NCBI GenBank assembly: GCA_016191645.1
Contig: JACPVQ010000134.1
Coordinates: 1-37,513, forward strand
DNA: 37,513 nucleotides
Direction of reading: 5' to 3'
Source of the DNA: Candidatus Solibacter usitatus
GTDB lineage: Bacteria > Acidobacteriota > Terriglobia > Bryobacterales > Bryobacteraceae
The notes below the pieces were generated by a model that saw nothing but the letters and a program-made list of their open reading frames with translations, had not been told where the DNA came from and searched no databases. The position numbers were made by a program, and so were the translations under genes. Positions 24,077-34,089 of the stretch are shown piece after piece. Within the stretch, counting starts at the first letter, position 1, and each line of letters begins with the position of its first letter.

Positions 24077-26554
24077 GTGACAAAAGCGCTCTTCGTGTCT
24101 TTGCTCGCAGCGGCTGCTGCGTTTGCCGATGATTTACCTCGTCAGGCGGCGGAGGTGATCGCGAAGAATTGCCTCGCCTGCCACGGCGCGGCCATGCGCA
24201 TGTCCGATCTCGATTTGCGTACGCGCGAGGCGATGCTGAAAGGTGGCAAGCGAGGCCCTGCGATTTCGCCGGGGGCTCCGGATCAGAGCCGCCTCATCAG
24301 CCTCATTCAACACGCGGAGCAACCCGCAATGCCGCCGGGAAAGCAACTTCCGGAATATGAAGTCACCATTCTCACACGTTGGATTGGCACGGGAGCACCG
24401 CTGGACAAACCGATTGGGGACGATGCAACCGACGCAAAGAAAGCAATGGCTGCCATGGAAGAACGGCCCATCACGGCGGAGGAAAAGAAGTTTTGGGCCT
24501 TTCAGCCGGTGAAGCGAACCGTGCCGCCCACTGCGAGCAAGCCGTCATGGGTAAAGAACCCCATCGATGCGTTTTTGCTGCAATCGATGGACGCGAAGAG
24601 GCTGAAACCTTCGCCCGAAGCCTCGAAGCGCGCCTTGGTTCGCCGCGCTTATCTCGACCTGTGGGGCCTTCCGCCATCACCTGCCGCGGTGGAAGAGTTC
24701 TTGAACGACAAACGCCCCGATGCGTTCAATAAGTTAGTAGACAAGCTCCTCGATTCCCCGCATTATGGCGAGCGTTGGGGCCGCCACTGGCTCGACTTGG
24801 TGCACTACGCCGATTCCGGCGGCTTCGAGTACGACCGCGACCGGCCCGAGGCGTTTCGTTACCGCGATTGGGTGATTCGCGCCATGACGGCCGATATGCC
24901 CTACGACAAGTTCGTGCAATGGCAGCTTGCCGGCGACGAGATCGCGCCACAGGAAAAGGACGCTCTCATCGCCACGGGTTTTTTGCGCCAAGGACTTGAG
25001 CATAACGTCAAAAGCGAGTTTACGCGCATGGAGGAGTTGGACGATCTGGTTTCCACAACGGGCAATGCGTTTCTCGCCGTGACCATCGGATGCGCGCGCT
25101 GCCACAATCACAAATTCGATCCTATCCCGCAAAAAGATTACTACCAGATTCAATCCATCTTCTTCTCCACAAAACCAATGGAAGCGCCGCTGGCCGACGC
25201 GGCGGACATCGCCAAAAACAAAGCGGAGAACAAAGCCGTTGACGACAGGATCGCGCCGCTGAAGAAAGAAATTGAGGCGCTCAAGAAGCCGTTCCGCGAT
25301 CAAAAAATCGCCGAAGAACGCGCCAAGCTTCCGGACTACGTGCAGGAAGCGCTGCGCACTCCGCCCGAAAAGCGCACGGAAGGTCAAAGGTTGAATGCGC
25401 GGCAGGTGGAGCGCACGCGGAACTTTACCGAAGAGGACGTGATCAAATCCATGACCGCGGAGAGCCGCGAGCAGATGAAGGCGCTCGAGGCGAAGGTTCG
25501 CGAGATGGAAAAGCAGCGGCCGCCGAAGTTGCCCGCCGCCATGGCGATCGGCGAACAAGGCCGCGAGCCGATGCCTTCCTACTTCCTGCATCGCGGCAGC
25601 GCGGATAGCAAGGGTTCTCTCATGAAGCCGGGCGTACTCAGCGTCGCCGCATGGAAAGAACCGGATTTTCCCGCCGCTCCGGAAGAAGCTAAATCCAGCA
25701 TGCGCCGCAAGGGATTTTCTCAGTGGCTTACCGCACCTGAAAATCCGCTCTTTGCGCGCGTGATGGTGAACCGTATTTGGCAGCATCATTTCGGCGAAGG
25801 CATTGTCGCCACGCCCAGCAATTTCGGCAAGACAGGCGACGCGCCGACTCATCCTGAACTGCTTGATTGGCTGGCCGGCGAATTCATCAAAGAAGGCTGG
25901 AGCATGAAGGCCATGCACCGGTTGATGATGAAATCGAACGCCTACCGTATGGCGAGCGACGACACCGCATCGAACAAAACCATCGACCCGGACAACAAGT
26001 ACCTCTGGCGCATGCCGCGTCAGCGTCTGGAAGGCGAAGCGATTCGCGATGCAATCCTGTCCGTTGCCGGTACGCTGGATGCCAAGTCAGGCGGGCCCGG
26101 GGTTCATCCCTACATCGATCCCGTACTGTGGCAAGGCAGCTCCGGCCGCACATGGCCCGGCAAGCCCGATAGCGATACATCGACATGGCGTCGCAGCGTC
26201 TACGTTTTTTCCAAGCGCAGCATTCCCTTACCGATGCTGGATGTCTTCGACAAGCCGGACGGCGTGCAATCGTGCGCGCGGCGCAATCGATCGACCATCG
26301 CGCCGCAAGCGCTCATCCTCATGAACAACAGTTTCGTGCGCATTCAGGCGGGCAAGTTCGCCGAGCGCCTGACGCGCGAGGCTGGCTCTGCGCCTGATGC
26401 TCAAGTGACAAAGGCTTTCGATCTTGCCTACTCTCGTACGCCAACCGCCACTGAGAGATCCGCCGCTGTCCGGTTTTTGAAAGATCATCCCGAGGCGCTG
26501 ATCGACTTCTGCCAGGCGCTTTTCAACTCCAACGAATTCGTGTACATGCCATGA
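24077..26554 (+). CDS. PSD1-type protein: PSCyt1 (cytochrome), DUF1549 and DUF1553 domains
   Basis: GTG 24077 begins a signal peptide (TKALFVSLLAAAAAFA). A planctomycete-type cytochrome domain with CLACH at 32-36 (to about 115) follows. The DUF1549 domain (about 155-365) has DAFLLQSMDAKRLKPSP, RRAYLDLWGLPPSP, WGRHWLDL and a second haem-like motif CARCH at 339-343. A charged linker of about 120 residues leads to DUF1553 (about 540-790: NPLFARVMVNRIWQHHFGEGI, WRMPRQRLEGEAIRDAIL, RRSVYVFSKRS). Such proteins are nearly always paired with DUF1501 proteins, as here, where ATGA links the two genes. They are exported; a role in extracellular polymer degradation has been suggested but not shown. Confidence 0.92.
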   Translation: MTKALFVSLLAAAAAFADDLPRQAAEVIAKNCLACHGAAMRMSDLDLRTREAMLKGGKRGPAISPGAPDQSRLISLIQHAEQPAMPPGKQLPEYEVTILTRWIGTGAPLDKPIGDDATDAKKAMAAMEERPITAEEKKFWAFQPVKRTVPPTASKPSWVKNPIDAFLLQSMDAKRLKPSPEASKRALVRRAYLDLWGLPPSPAAVEEFLNDKRPDAFNKLVDKLLDSPHYGERWGRHWLDLVHYADSGGFEYDRDRPEAFRYRDWVIRAMTADMPYDKFVQWQLAGDEIAPQEKDALIATGFLRQGLEHNVKSEFTRMEELDDLVSTTGNAFLAVTIGCARCHNHKFDPIPQKDYYQIQSIFFSTKPMEAPLADAADIAKNKAENKAVDDRIAPLKKEIEALKKPFRDQKIAEERAKLPDYVQEALRTPPEKRTEGQRLNARQVERTRNFTEEDVIKSMTAESREQMKALEAKVREMEKQRPPKLPAAMAIGEQGREPMPSYFLHRGSADSKGSLMKPGVLSVAAWKEPDFPAAPEEAKSSMRRKGFSQWLTAPENPLFARVMVNRIWQHHFGEGIVATPSNFGKTGDAPTHPELLDWLAGEFIKEGWSMKAMHRLMMKSNAYRMASDDTASNKTIDPDNKYLWRMPRQRLEGEAIRDAILSVAGTLDAKSGGPGVHPYIDPVLWQGSSGRTWPGKPDSDTSTWRRSVYVFSKRSIPLPMLDVFDKPDGVQSCARRNRSTIAPQALILMNNSFVRIQAGKFAERLTREAGSAPDAQVTKAFDLAYSRTPTATERSAAVRFLKDHPEALIDFCQALFNSNEFVYMP

Positions 26555-27969
26555 ACCAGCGATTCTATTCAAGGCGCGAACTGCTCGCACGGGCCGGTGG
26601 CGGGATAGGCAGTCTTGCCCTCGCCGATCTTCTGACACGTGGTCAAGCCGGCGCCGCCACCGCTCCCACGAATCCTCTTGCACCGCGCAAGCCGCATTTC
26701 ACGGCGAAGGCGAAAGCCGTGATTTCAATCTTTTGCTACGGCGGCGTGAGCCATATGGACACCTTCGATCCGAAGGAAGAGTTGTACCGGCGTCGCGGCG
26801 AAGCCCTCTCAGGTAAGGGAAATGTCGTTGTTTCCCAAGGCAATCCCGGCGGTCTGATGCCATCTCCATGGAAGTTTCGCAAGTACGGACAGTGCGGCAT
26901 GGACGTGTCGGAATTGTTTCCCAAAGTTGCCGAGCACGTCGATGACGTGGCGTTCATTCGTTCCATGTACTCGCTGAGTAACGATCATGGTCCGGCGCTG
27001 TTTCAAATGAACACCGGCAGCGTGTTGCCGGGGCATCCCTCCATGGGCAGCTGGCTCACCTATGGACTCGGCAGCGAAAACGAGAATCTGCCGGGGTACG
27101 TTGTCTTTACAGATCCGCGCGGCGGACCCATTGGCGGCGCGCCGAATTGGATGAACGGTTACATGCCCGCCTCCTATCAAGGCACGCAGTTCCGTTCCAC
27201 CGGAGATCCCATTGTCGATCTGAAGCCTTCCACCGAAATGACGCCGGAGCGGCAGCGACGCTGGCTCGACCTGTTGGCCAACATGAATGCGGAGCATGCG
27301 AAGAAAAATCCTGAAGATACGGAATTGTCGGCGCGCATCGCCTCCTACGAACTCGCGTTTCGCATGCAGACCCACGCCTTGGACGCTGTGGATTTGAACA
27401 AAGAATCGGAAGCGACGCGCAAGCTCTACGGGATTGGCAATGATGTCACGGAGTACTTCGGCAGGCAGTGCCTGATGGCGCGCAGATTGGTCGAGCGCGG
27501 CGTAAGAATGGTCCAGCTCTATTCCGGCGGTGGGAATTTCCAGACCAGTTGGGATGCGCATTGGGAGATTGTCGAAAACCACGGGCAGCATGCGGCGGAG
27601 ACCGACGGTCCCATTGCGGGTCTCATAAAAGACCTCAAATCGCGCGGCCTGTTCGACTCGACGTTGATCATCTGGCACGGCGAATTCGGCCGCATGCCCA
27701 TCTCGCAGCGCATGAGTGGACGCGATCACAATCCGTACGTGTTCACCGTTTGGCTTGCCGGAGGCGGAATCAAAGGCGGCGCGTTGGTGGGGTCGTCAGA
27801 CGAATTCGGCTACAAGGTGGCGGAGAACGGAAAATCGGTCAACGATCTCCATGCCACCATTTTGCATCTGATGGGCATGAACCATGAGAAACTCACCTAT
27901 CCGCATAACGGCCGTCAGATGCGGCTAACCGATGTTTCAGGGAACGCGATTCGCGAAATCATCGCCTAG
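26551..27969 (+). CDS. DUF1501 family protein, Tat-exported, partner of PSD1
   Basis: The start ATG 26551 overlaps the PSD1 stop as ATGA. This 472-residue protein has a Tat-type signal (RRELLARAGG from residue 8) and then the DUF1501 motifs: ISIFCYGGVSHMDTFDPK, FIRSMYSLSNDHGPALFQMNTG, WDAHWEIVENHGQHAAETD, WHGEFGRMPISQRMSGRDHNPYVFTVWLAGGGIKGG and a C-terminal ATILHLMGMNHEKLTYPHNGR. The fold is expected to be alkaline-phosphatase/sulfatase-like. It is more typical than the DUF1501 protein at 7809, which lacks a PSD1 neighbour. Its last 11 bases overlap the convergent DedA-like gene. Confidence 0.92.
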   Translation: MNQRFYSRRELLARAGGGIGSLALADLLTRGQAGAATAPTNPLAPRKPHFTAKAKAVISIFCYGGVSHMDTFDPKEELYRRRGEALSGKGNVVVSQGNPGGLMPSPWKFRKYGQCGMDVSELFPKVAEHVDDVAFIRSMYSLSNDHGPALFQMNTGSVLPGHPSMGSWLTYGLGSENENLPGYVVFTDPRGGPIGGAPNWMNGYMPASYQGTQFRSTGDPIVDLKPSTEMTPERQRRWLDLLANMNAEHAKKNPEDTELSARIASYELAFRMQTHALDAVDLNKESEATRKLYGIGNDVTEYFGRQCLMARRLVERGVRMVQLYSGGGNFQTSWDAHWEIVENHGQHAAETDGPIAGLIKDLKSRGLFDSTLIIWHGEFGRMPISQRMSGRDHNPYVFTVWLAGGGIKGGALVGSSDEFGYKVAENGKSVNDLHATILHLMGMNHEKLTYPHNGRQMRLTDVSGNAIREIIA

Positions 27970-28540
27970 CCGGCTGCCTCTGATACATCCATACCAGAAG
28001 CGACAACACGATCAATAGACCAAGCGCTACACCGAACAGGTGCGGGATGTGCGATTTGAGCCAACCCATGGTGTTTTCTCCGAGTTGCGCTCCCAACCAG
28101 GCTAGTCCGAAGTAGCGCGGAATCCGCGCCGCCAGAATCACGAAAAGAAAAGTGAGCGGCCGCACACCGAGCGCTCCCGATGAGAGCACGAAGATCTTCA
28201 CGGGTAAGGGGATTGGCAACAGTGCCGGAATGAAAACGCTGATCAACCCATACGTCTGAAACCACGCACGGAGTTTGGCGTTCCTTCCGCTCTGTGTGAC
28301 TCGATCGAGATACGCCTGTCCCCCTTTGCGTCCGACGTAGAAAAGGCACATGCAGCCAACCAAGGAGCCGGCTACTGCCATCGCCGCGGAGAGGTACGCG
28401 GAGGCAGGGTGCACTGCGGCAGTTGCGACTACCAGCGCGTCAACCGCCGCGGGCAATGGAATACCGGCGGAATCGAGCACAGCCAAAAGGAAAACTCCGG
28501 CTGGCCCCCAGGAAGTGAGCAGGGTAACGAATTGCTTCAA
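27959..28540 (-). CDS. DedA/VTT-family membrane protein
   Basis: This 193-residue protein starts at TTG 28540, whose TTGA overlaps the stop of the LolA-like gene. It has about five hydrophobic segments. The VTT (SNARE-associated) core is GVFLLAVLDSAGIPLPAAVDALVVA, then YVGRKGG and the re-entrant region ISVFIPALLPIPLPVKIFVLSSGALG. DedA proteins move lipid carriers such as undecaprenyl phosphate or phospholipids across the inner membrane. The sequence is shorter in the second half than E. coli DedA. The 3' end overlaps the convergent DUF1501 gene by 11 bases, leaving no room for a simple terminator. Confidence 0.85.
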   Translation of the reverse strand: MKQFVTLLTSWGPAGVFLLAVLDSAGIPLPAAVDALVVATAAVHPASAYLSAAMAVAGSLVGCMCLFYVGRKGGQAYLDRVTQSGRNAKLRAWFQTYGLISVFIPALLPIPLPVKIFVLSSGALGVRPLTFLFVILAARIPRYFGLAWLGAQLGENTMGWLKSHIPHLFGVALGLLIVLSLLVWMYQRQPARR

Positions 28541-29172
28541 TCCTGTTTCGCCTCCACCACCTCAGCTCCTTCGGGAATTCGGAATTGGAAAATGCCGTCA
28601 TCCAGCGGCGGATTCAAACGCTCATTCTGAAAGCTGAATTCCATGACGGATTGATCCTGTCCCATGACTTTCAGGCGCGCGATAACCAAATTCGACGTTA
28701 GTAGAAATTGAACTTCCCGATACGGTGCCTTGTCGGATTTTGGCTTCGCGATGATCCAATGCCACCCAGTTTCCGGCCGGACAATATACTCTTTGAAGTC
28801 GCGTTGGAAATCCAGCTTGCCGATGAGAAAGGCAAGCGGAGCGCGCATGTCATCTGTTTCCTTAACTTTAGACTTCTCCACACGGTTCGTTGCGGGCGTA
28901 TAGAAGAAAATATCCTTCCCGTCCGACACAAATAGTTTTTTGGTGGGCTCTTTGTACTCCCAGCGCATCTTTCCCGGCTTTCTCAGAAAAAGTACGCCCG
29001 ATTCCATGCGCCGCGCGGTCGGCTGCGTGACGTAGCTCAGGGTCTGCTGGAAGTCCACCTGAACCGTTTGGACGCTGTTGTACCGGTTCTCCACTTTGCG
29101 CAATGTCGCGAACAGGTCAAAGTCATCCGCGGCATGCAGGGAAAACAGGCGCAGAAAAAGTAGAAGGCCCAC
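28537..29172 (-). CDS. lolA: LolA-like outer-membrane lipoprotein carrier
   Basis: The protein is about 211 residues from GTG 29172, with a short hydrophobic N terminus ending LHA. The body fits LolA: LFATLRKVENRYNSVQTVQVDFQQTL near the N terminus, SGVLFLRKPGKMRWEY, and late FSFQNERLNPPLDDGIFQFRIPEGAEVV. LolA shuttles lipoproteins from the LolCDE exporter to LolB across the periplasm. The start is weak: no ribosome-binding site is seen and the signal peptide lacks positive residues. It is the first gene of a two-gene minus-strand operon with the DedA-like gene. Confidence 0.82.
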   Translation of the reverse strand: MGLLLFLRLFSLHAADDFDLFATLRKVENRYNSVQTVQVDFQQTLSYVTQPTARRMESGVLFLRKPGKMRWEYKEPTKKLFVSDGKDIFFYTPATNRVEKSKVKETDDMRAPLAFLIGKLDFQRDFKEYIVRPETGWHWIIAKPKSDKAPYREVQFLLTSNLVIARLKVMGQDQSVMEFSFQNERLNPPLDDGIFQFRIPEGAEVVEAKQD

Positions 29173-29235
29173 CGTATTCAGACTACCGCAGGCCGTGCGC
29201 AGGTTGCATGAAGTTTTCTTGAGAAGCGGCCAAAT

Positions 29236-29264
29236 TCGACAACAAGAGTAGAATTTGCTACGAT
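29236..29264 (+). promoter_or_regulatory. Probable sigma70-type promoter of the small tudor-like gene
   Basis: TCGACA (29236-29241) is separated by 17 bp from TACGAT (29259-29264). This predicts transcription from about 29271, just before the GAGGA ribosome-binding site and ATG 29283. Confidence 0.4.
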
Positions 29265-29282
29265 TTACACTGAGGAATCACC

Positions 29283-29510
29283 ATGGCAGCTAAGCCCGCT
29301 TTTGCTACGGGTGCGCAAGTCGAACATCCAAAATTCGGACTCGGAAGCGTTCAGAGTTGTAACGAGGAATATATCAGCATCAAGTTCGACGATCATGGCG
29401 AGAAGAAGTTCGTCCTGTCTATCGTGCTGCCGAACCTGAAGAAGAGCGACCGGCAACCGCCCGCTGAAAAGCGCAAGGCGCGCAAAAAAGCCACACCTGC
29501 CGCTTCCTAA
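29283..29510 (+). CDS. Small tudor/SH3-like protein (DUF3553 / UvrD C-terminal-like)
   Basis: This 75-residue protein starts at ATG 29283, behind GAGGA. Residues of about 8-52 ([44 protein letters not shown]) match the small beta-barrel at the C terminus of UvrD/PcrA helicases and stand-alone DUF3553 proteins. In those helicases the barrel contacts RNA polymerase or DNA. The tail is basic ([18 protein letters not shown]), suggesting nucleic-acid binding. It is a single gene followed by 71 bp before purQ. The family assignment is by pattern; a specific function is not known. Confidence 0.7.
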   Translation: MAAKPAFATGAQVEHPKFGLGSVQSCNEEYISIKFDDHGEKKFVLSIVLPNLKKSDRQPPAEKRKARKKATPAAS

Positions 29511-29581
29511 GCCGGCCGCAGAAAATCTCGCATTTTTCGGGTCATAGCGCCTGTACCTCTGTTAGACTAAGTATTCCCACC

Positions 29582-30256
29582 ATGAAATTTGGGGTAGTGG
29601 TCTTTCCAGGCTCCAATTGCGATCACGACGCGTGGTATGCGGTCACGGCGAACCTCGGCCAGCAGGCTGAATTTCTGTGGCACGATTCCACTCGCATTGG
29701 CGGCGTCGATGCTGTCATCCTTCCCGGCGGGTTTGCGTATGGCGACTATTTGCGCTGCGGCGCAATTGCCAAGTTTTCCCCCATCATGTCCGCAGTGCGC
29801 AAGTTCGCGGCAGATGGCGGAATTGTCATGGGTATCTGCAACGGCTTTCAGATTCTGGCGGAAAGCGGCTTGCTTCCCGGTGCGCTCATCCGTAATCGCG
29901 GTTTGAAGTTTGTCTGCGCTCCTGTGGATCTGCGCGTGGCAACGCTGAACTCGCCGTTTACCGCGGCGTCGAACAAAGGGGACGTTCTCACAATTCCCAT
30001 CGCGCATGGCGAAGGCTGTTATATCGCCGACGAACGGGTCCTCGATGAATTGGAAGCCGAAGATCGTGTGCTGCTTCGCTACGTAAATAATCCCAATGGA
30101 TCGATGCGCGATATCGCGGGCATCACAAACGCAGGACGCAACGTTCTCGGCATGATGCCGCATCCTGAGCGCGCCACAGATCCGCTGATGGGCTCCACCT
30201 CCGGCTTGGCCATCTTTCAATCTGTGTTGTCATCGGCGGCGGTGGCTTCGCGATGA
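29582..30256 (+). CDS. purQ: Phosphoribosylformylglycinamidine synthase, glutaminase subunit PurQ
   Basis: This 224-residue protein is a class I glutamine amidotransferase. It supplies ammonia to PurL in step 4 of de novo purine synthesis. Motifs are [14 protein letters not shown] at the N terminus, the nucleophile Cys in GICNGFQIL and the His-Glu pair in MMPHPERAT. Length is normal for the separate small PurQ. It overlaps purL by ATGA. The 71 bp upstream hold no clear strong promoter; a TAGACT lies about 20 bp before the ATG. Confidence 0.97.
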   Translation: MKFGVVVFPGSNCDHDAWYAVTANLGQQAEFLWHDSTRIGGVDAVILPGGFAYGDYLRCGAIAKFSPIMSAVRKFAADGGIVMGICNGFQILAESGLLPGALIRNRGLKFVCAPVDLRVATLNSPFTAASNKGDVLTIPIAHGEGCYIADERVLDELEAEDRVLLRYVNNPNGSMRDIAGITNAGRNVLGMMPHPERATDPLMGSTSGLAIFQSVLSSAAVASR

Positions 30257-32499
30257 GCGCCATCACCCCGGACCTTCTCCAGCGCCATCACATTACAACG
30301 TCCGAATACGAAACGATCCTCAAGGAACTGGGCCGCGAACCCACACTCACCGAACTCGGCATCTTCAGCGTCATGTGGAGCGAGCACTGCTCGTACAAAA
30401 GCAGCCGCATCCATTTGAAGAAACTGCCCACGCGCGGAAAGCTTGTCGTGCAAGGGCCTGGTGAGAATGCCGGCATCATCGATATTGGCCAAGGCTACGC
30501 GATCGCGTTCAAAATCGAATCGCACAACCACCCCAGTTTCATCGAGCCATTTCAGGGCGCGGCGACCGGGGTCGGCGGAATTCTGCGCGATATTTTCACC
30601 ATGGGCGCGCGGCCCATCGCCGTACTCGATGCGTTGCGATTCGGTACTCTCGACGATCCGCGCGACGGCGCACGCAACCGCCGCATTCTGGAAGGCGTCG
30701 TGGGCGGCATCTCCCATTACGGAAATTGTTTTGGCGTTCCCACGGCGGGCGGCGAATGTGTTTTCGAAGATGGCTACGCGGGCAATCCGCTGGTGAACGT
30801 GTTTGCGCTCGGCGTCGTGAAGAAGGAAGACATCTTCTACGCGAAGGCCGCGGGCGCGGGCAATCCCGTCATCTATGTTGGCGCGAAAACGGGCCGCGAC
30901 GGCGTGCATGGAGCAACCATGGCATCGGCCGAGTTCACCGAAGAGGCGATGGCGAAACGGCCCAACGTCCAGGTGGGCGATCCCTTCATGGAGAAGCTGC
31001 TGCTGGAAGCCTGCATCGAAGCCATGAAGACGGGAGCGGTGATCGGCATCCAGGATATGGGCGCGGCCGGTCTGACGTGCAGTACCTGCGAAATGGGATC
31101 GCGAGGCAACGTCGGCGTGGAGATCGATTTGATGCACGTGCCGCAGCGTGAATCGGGCATGTCGCCGTACGACATCATGCTCTCCGAATCGCAGGAGCGC
31201 ATGCTTCTAGTGGCCGAGAAGGGCCGCGAAGAAGAAGTTTTTGCGGTGTTCCGCAAATGGGGATTGGACGCCGCCACCATCGGCGTCGTCATTCCGGAGA
31301 ACACCATGCGCGTGAAGAATCACGGCGTTGTCGTGGCGGAGATTCCCAATCCGGCGTTGACCGATGCCGCGCCGCTATATGACAGGCCGCACGCCGTTCC
31401 TCCTTATCGCCTCGCGCCGATGCAAGGTCCCACATTTGCCAGTCACGACCTTGGCACGGATCTTCGCAAATTACTTTCCAGCGCCGATCTTTGCTCCAAG
31501 CAGTACATATGGCGGCAATACGATTACATGGTGCGCACGAACACGACGCTTGGCCCCGGCGCCGATGCGGCCGTCGTGCGAATCAAAGAGACCGGAACTT
31601 CGGTGGCCATGTCGCTGGACGGCAATGGACGCTATTGCTACCTTTCGCCGCGCGAAGGCGCGAAGTTGATGGTGGCCGAATGCTGCCGTAACGTATCCAC
31701 CGTGGGCGCGCTTCCCATCGCCGCAACCAACAATCTGAACTTCGGAAATCCCGAGCGGCCGGAGATCATGGCGCAATTGGTGGAAGCGATCGAAGGAATG
31801 GCCGAAGCGTGCAGCTATTTCGAAACTCCCATCACCGGTGGCAACGTGAGCTTGTACAATGAAACGCGCACCGGCGGCGAACTGGTGGCCATCTACCCAA
31901 CTCCTGTCATGGGCATCGTCGGCGTGATGCCGACAAAGTCGCCCGTCCCCATGGCGTTTCAAAATGCCGGGCGCGACATTGTGTTGCTAGGCGGCCTCGG
32001 CGCTTGCGATGAGACCCGCTTTGGCGGCACCCAATACGCGAAACAGATTCTCCACGATTTGTGGGGTCTTCCACCTGCGCTGGATATGGCGCTGGAGAAG
32101 CGCGTTCAGGCTGCGGTGCGCCAGGTGATCGCCGAAGACCTGGCCGAATCGTCACACGACATTGGCGACGGCGGCCTAGCCGTGGCATTGGCGGAATGCT
32201 GTTTCTCCCCCGGCGGCGTAGGCGCAAACATTGATCTTGATTCCAACATGCGTGCCGAACACTTGCTGTTCCATGAGGATCCTTCACGAATTTTTGTATC
32301 CACTTCCAACGCCGCGCGCATTCTGAACATCGCGAAAGAACACAACATACCCGCGCTCGTGATCGGTCAAACCGTTCCCGGCAAACTCACCATCTCCAAT
32401 CGCGGTAAGGTGATGTTGACGGACACTGTGGCAGCCTTGCGAATTCTATGGGAGGGCGCGTTGGAAAAATTACTCCAGCCCGCGAGCCGTGATGTTTGA
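30253..32499 (+). CDS. purL: Phosphoribosylformylglycinamidine synthase, synthetase subunit PurL
   Basis: This 748-residue protein is the small-type PurL, which makes formylglycinamidine ribonucleotide from FGAR, ATP and ammonia. It begins [29 protein letters not shown]. The active-site histidine region is [12 protein letters not shown], with [12 protein letters not shown] and [21 protein letters not shown] in the first half. Two AIRS-type repeats are visible. Small PurL needs PurQ and PurS; purQ is just upstream, but no PurS (~80 residues) is in the window. It overlaps purF by 8 bases. Confidence 0.97.
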   Translation: MSAITPDLLQRHHITTSEYETILKELGREPTLTELGIFSVMWSEHCSYKSSRIHLKKLPTRGKLVVQGPGENAGIIDIGQGYAIAFKIESHNHPSFIEPFQGAATGVGGILRDIFTMGARPIAVLDALRFGTLDDPRDGARNRRILEGVVGGISHYGNCFGVPTAGGECVFEDGYAGNPLVNVFALGVVKKEDIFYAKAAGAGNPVIYVGAKTGRDGVHGATMASAEFTEEAMAKRPNVQVGDPFMEKLLLEACIEAMKTGAVIGIQDMGAAGLTCSTCEMGSRGNVGVEIDLMHVPQRESGMSPYDIMLSESQERMLLVAEKGREEEVFAVFRKWGLDAATIGVVIPENTMRVKNHGVVVAEIPNPALTDAAPLYDRPHAVPPYRLAPMQGPTFASHDLGTDLRKLLSSADLCSKQYIWRQYDYMVRTNTTLGPGADAAVVRIKETGTSVAMSLDGNGRYCYLSPREGAKLMVAECCRNVSTVGALPIAATNNLNFGNPERPEIMAQLVEAIEGMAEACSYFETPITGGNVSLYNETRTGGELVAIYPTPVMGIVGVMPTKSPVPMAFQNAGRDIVLLGGLGACDETRFGGTQYAKQILHDLWGLPPALDMALEKRVQAAVRQVIAEDLAESSHDIGDGGLAVALAECCFSPGGVGANIDLDSNMRAEHLLFHEDPSRIFVSTSNAARILNIAKEHNIPALVIGQTVPGKLTISNRGKVMLTDTVAALRILWEGALEKLLQPASRDV

Positions 32500-33904
32500 C
32501 AAGTTCCGCGAAGAATGCGGCGTCTTCGCCATCTACGGCCATCCCGAGGCCGCCAACGTTGCCGACCTCGGCATCTTCGCTCTGCAACATCGCGGACAGG
32601 AGAGCGCCGGCGTCGCCTCAAGCGATGGCAATTCCGTTTATTGCTTCAAAGCGATGGGCCACGTGGCGGATATTTTTACACCCTCTGTGTTGAGTAGCCT
32701 GCCCGGCGAGCGGGCCATCGGTCACACGCGTTACTCCACCGCCGGCGATACGGTCCTGCTCAACGCGCAGCCGTTCAGCGTGACCACCAACAAGGGCCGC
32801 ATCGCGCTGGCGCACAACGGCAACATTACAAACGCAGCGGAGATTCGCCGCGAGTTGGAAGCCGACGGGGCCATTTTCAGCGCTTCCAGCGATACCGAAG
32901 TCGTCCTGCATCTCATCTCGCGCTCACGGGAGAAAACCGTCGCCTCCGCGTTGCGCGACGCGTTGTTGCAACTGGAAGGCGCGTTTTCCCTGGTGTTGCT
33001 GACCAAGACGCACATCATCGTCGCGCGCGACCCGAATGGTTTCCGGCCGCTTTGCATGGGGCAAATGGAGATTCCCGGCGATCGCGTTTCCTACGTGTTC
33101 GCTTCTGAAACATGCTCGTTCGATTTGATTGGCGCGGTGCATATGGGCGACGTCGAGCCGGGCGAGATGGTGATTGTGGGGCCGGAAGGAATCACTCGCG
33201 AATTCTTCGCACCGCGCCGCGATCGCTCGCAATGCGTGTTTGAGCACGTCTATTTCTCCCGGCCTGATTCCGTGGTTTTCGGCCGGCCCGTGGCGCAGTC
33301 CAGAGAAGCGATGGGCCGCCTGCTGGCGCGTCAACATCCGGTGGATGCGGACGTTGTTGTTCCCGTTCCGGATTCGGGTGTTGTTGCCGCCCTCGGATTT
33401 GCCGCCGAGTCGGGGATTCCTTTGCGCATGGGACTGATTCGCAATCATCACGTGGGGCGCACGTTCATTGAACCTTCGCAAGCCATTCGCGACTTCGGCG
33501 TGAAGCTCAAATTGAACCCGGTGCGGCATTTGCTGAAAGGCAAGCGCGTGATCCTGGTGGACGATTCCATTGTGCGCGGAACCACGTCGCGAAAGATTGT
33601 CCGCATGGTGCGCAACGCCGGAGCAGCCGAAGTGCATCTGCGCATCTCCTGCCCGCCAACGGTTTCGCCGTGTTTCTACGGCGTCGATACGCCCACCAAG
33701 AATGAGTTGATCGCCGCCAATCAAAGCGTCGATGAAATCTGCCGCTACGTGGAAGCCGATTCGCTCGGCTACCTGTCGCTGTCCAATCTCTGGCAAGCCG
33801 TGGACGACAACAAGCACGAATATTGCTACGCCTGTTACACGGGCGATTATCCGACAGACCTGGTCAACATCGGGGAATTGCTGGAAGGCAAATCCCGCTG
33901 TTAA
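32492..33904 (+). CDS. purF: Amidophosphoribosyltransferase PurF
   Basis: This 470-residue enzyme catalyses the first step of purine synthesis (PRPP plus glutamine to phosphoribosylamine). I chose ATG 32492 over the in-frame GTG 32489. The N terminus is [12 protein letters not shown]; removal of the short propeptide would expose Cys9 as the glutaminase nucleophile. Further motifs are [20 protein letters not shown] and the PRPP loop [14 protein letters not shown]. Late cysteines in [11 protein letters not shown] and [10 protein letters not shown] fit the Bacillus-type class with an Fe-S cluster. The stop is immediately followed by repeat copy 2. Confidence 0.97.
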   Translation: MFDKFREECGVFAIYGHPEAANVADLGIFALQHRGQESAGVASSDGNSVYCFKAMGHVADIFTPSVLSSLPGERAIGHTRYSTAGDTVLLNAQPFSVTTNKGRIALAHNGNITNAAEIRRELEADGAIFSASSDTEVVLHLISRSREKTVASALRDALLQLEGAFSLVLLTKTHIIVARDPNGFRPLCMGQMEIPGDRVSYVFASETCSFDLIGAVHMGDVEPGEMVIVGPEGITREFFAPRRDRSQCVFEHVYFSRPDSVVFGRPVAQSREAMGRLLARQHPVDADVVVPVPDSGVVAALGFAAESGIPLRMGLIRNHHVGRTFIEPSQAIRDFGVKLKLNPVRHLLKGKRVILVDDSIVRGTTSRKIVRMVRNAGAAEVHLRISCPPTVSPCFYGVDTPTKNELIAANQSVDEICRYVEADSLGYLSLSNLWQAVDDNKHEYCYACYTGDYPTDLVNIGELLEGKSRC

Positions 33905-34080
33905 GTGGGGTCAGGTCTCCAGACCTGCAGCGGGATCTCCAGATCCCGCATGGCCTCGCAAGAGGCCATCGGCTGCAACGCAGCCGGGTTCGGCTGCAAC
34001 GCAGCCGTGTTCGCGGCGGCAGGACACTCCCGGCAAAGGCGGTCTGGAGACCGCCTTGCAGACCTGGAGGTCTGCCCCAC
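33905..34080. repeat. Multi-hairpin dispersed repeat, copy 2
   Basis: This 176-bp element begins at the base after the purF stop and shares the block order of copy 1: CAGGTCT-CC-AGACCTG, GCGGGATCT-CC-AGATCCCGC, ATGGCCTC-GCAA-GAGGCCAT, CGGCTGC-AAC-GCAGCCG, spacer, CGGTCT-GG-AGACCG and GCAGACC-TGGA-GGTCTGC. The CGGCTGC hairpin is duplicated in tandem (33970-34007), explaining most of the extra length. The ends GTGGGG and CCCCAC are inverted. It fills the gap between purF and a convergent gene, leaving nine bases to the latter's stop. It may terminate both transcripts. Confidence 0.9.
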
Positions 34081-34089
34081 GGCGTCCGG

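Noticed and set aside
24734-25918. A 394-codon minus-strand frame
   Set aside because: It is antisense to the PSD1 gene, which has clear DUF1549 and DUF1553 motifs.
33905-34080. Repeat considered as a CRISPR array
   Set aside because: The units are different palindromes without regular repeats and spacers of equal length.
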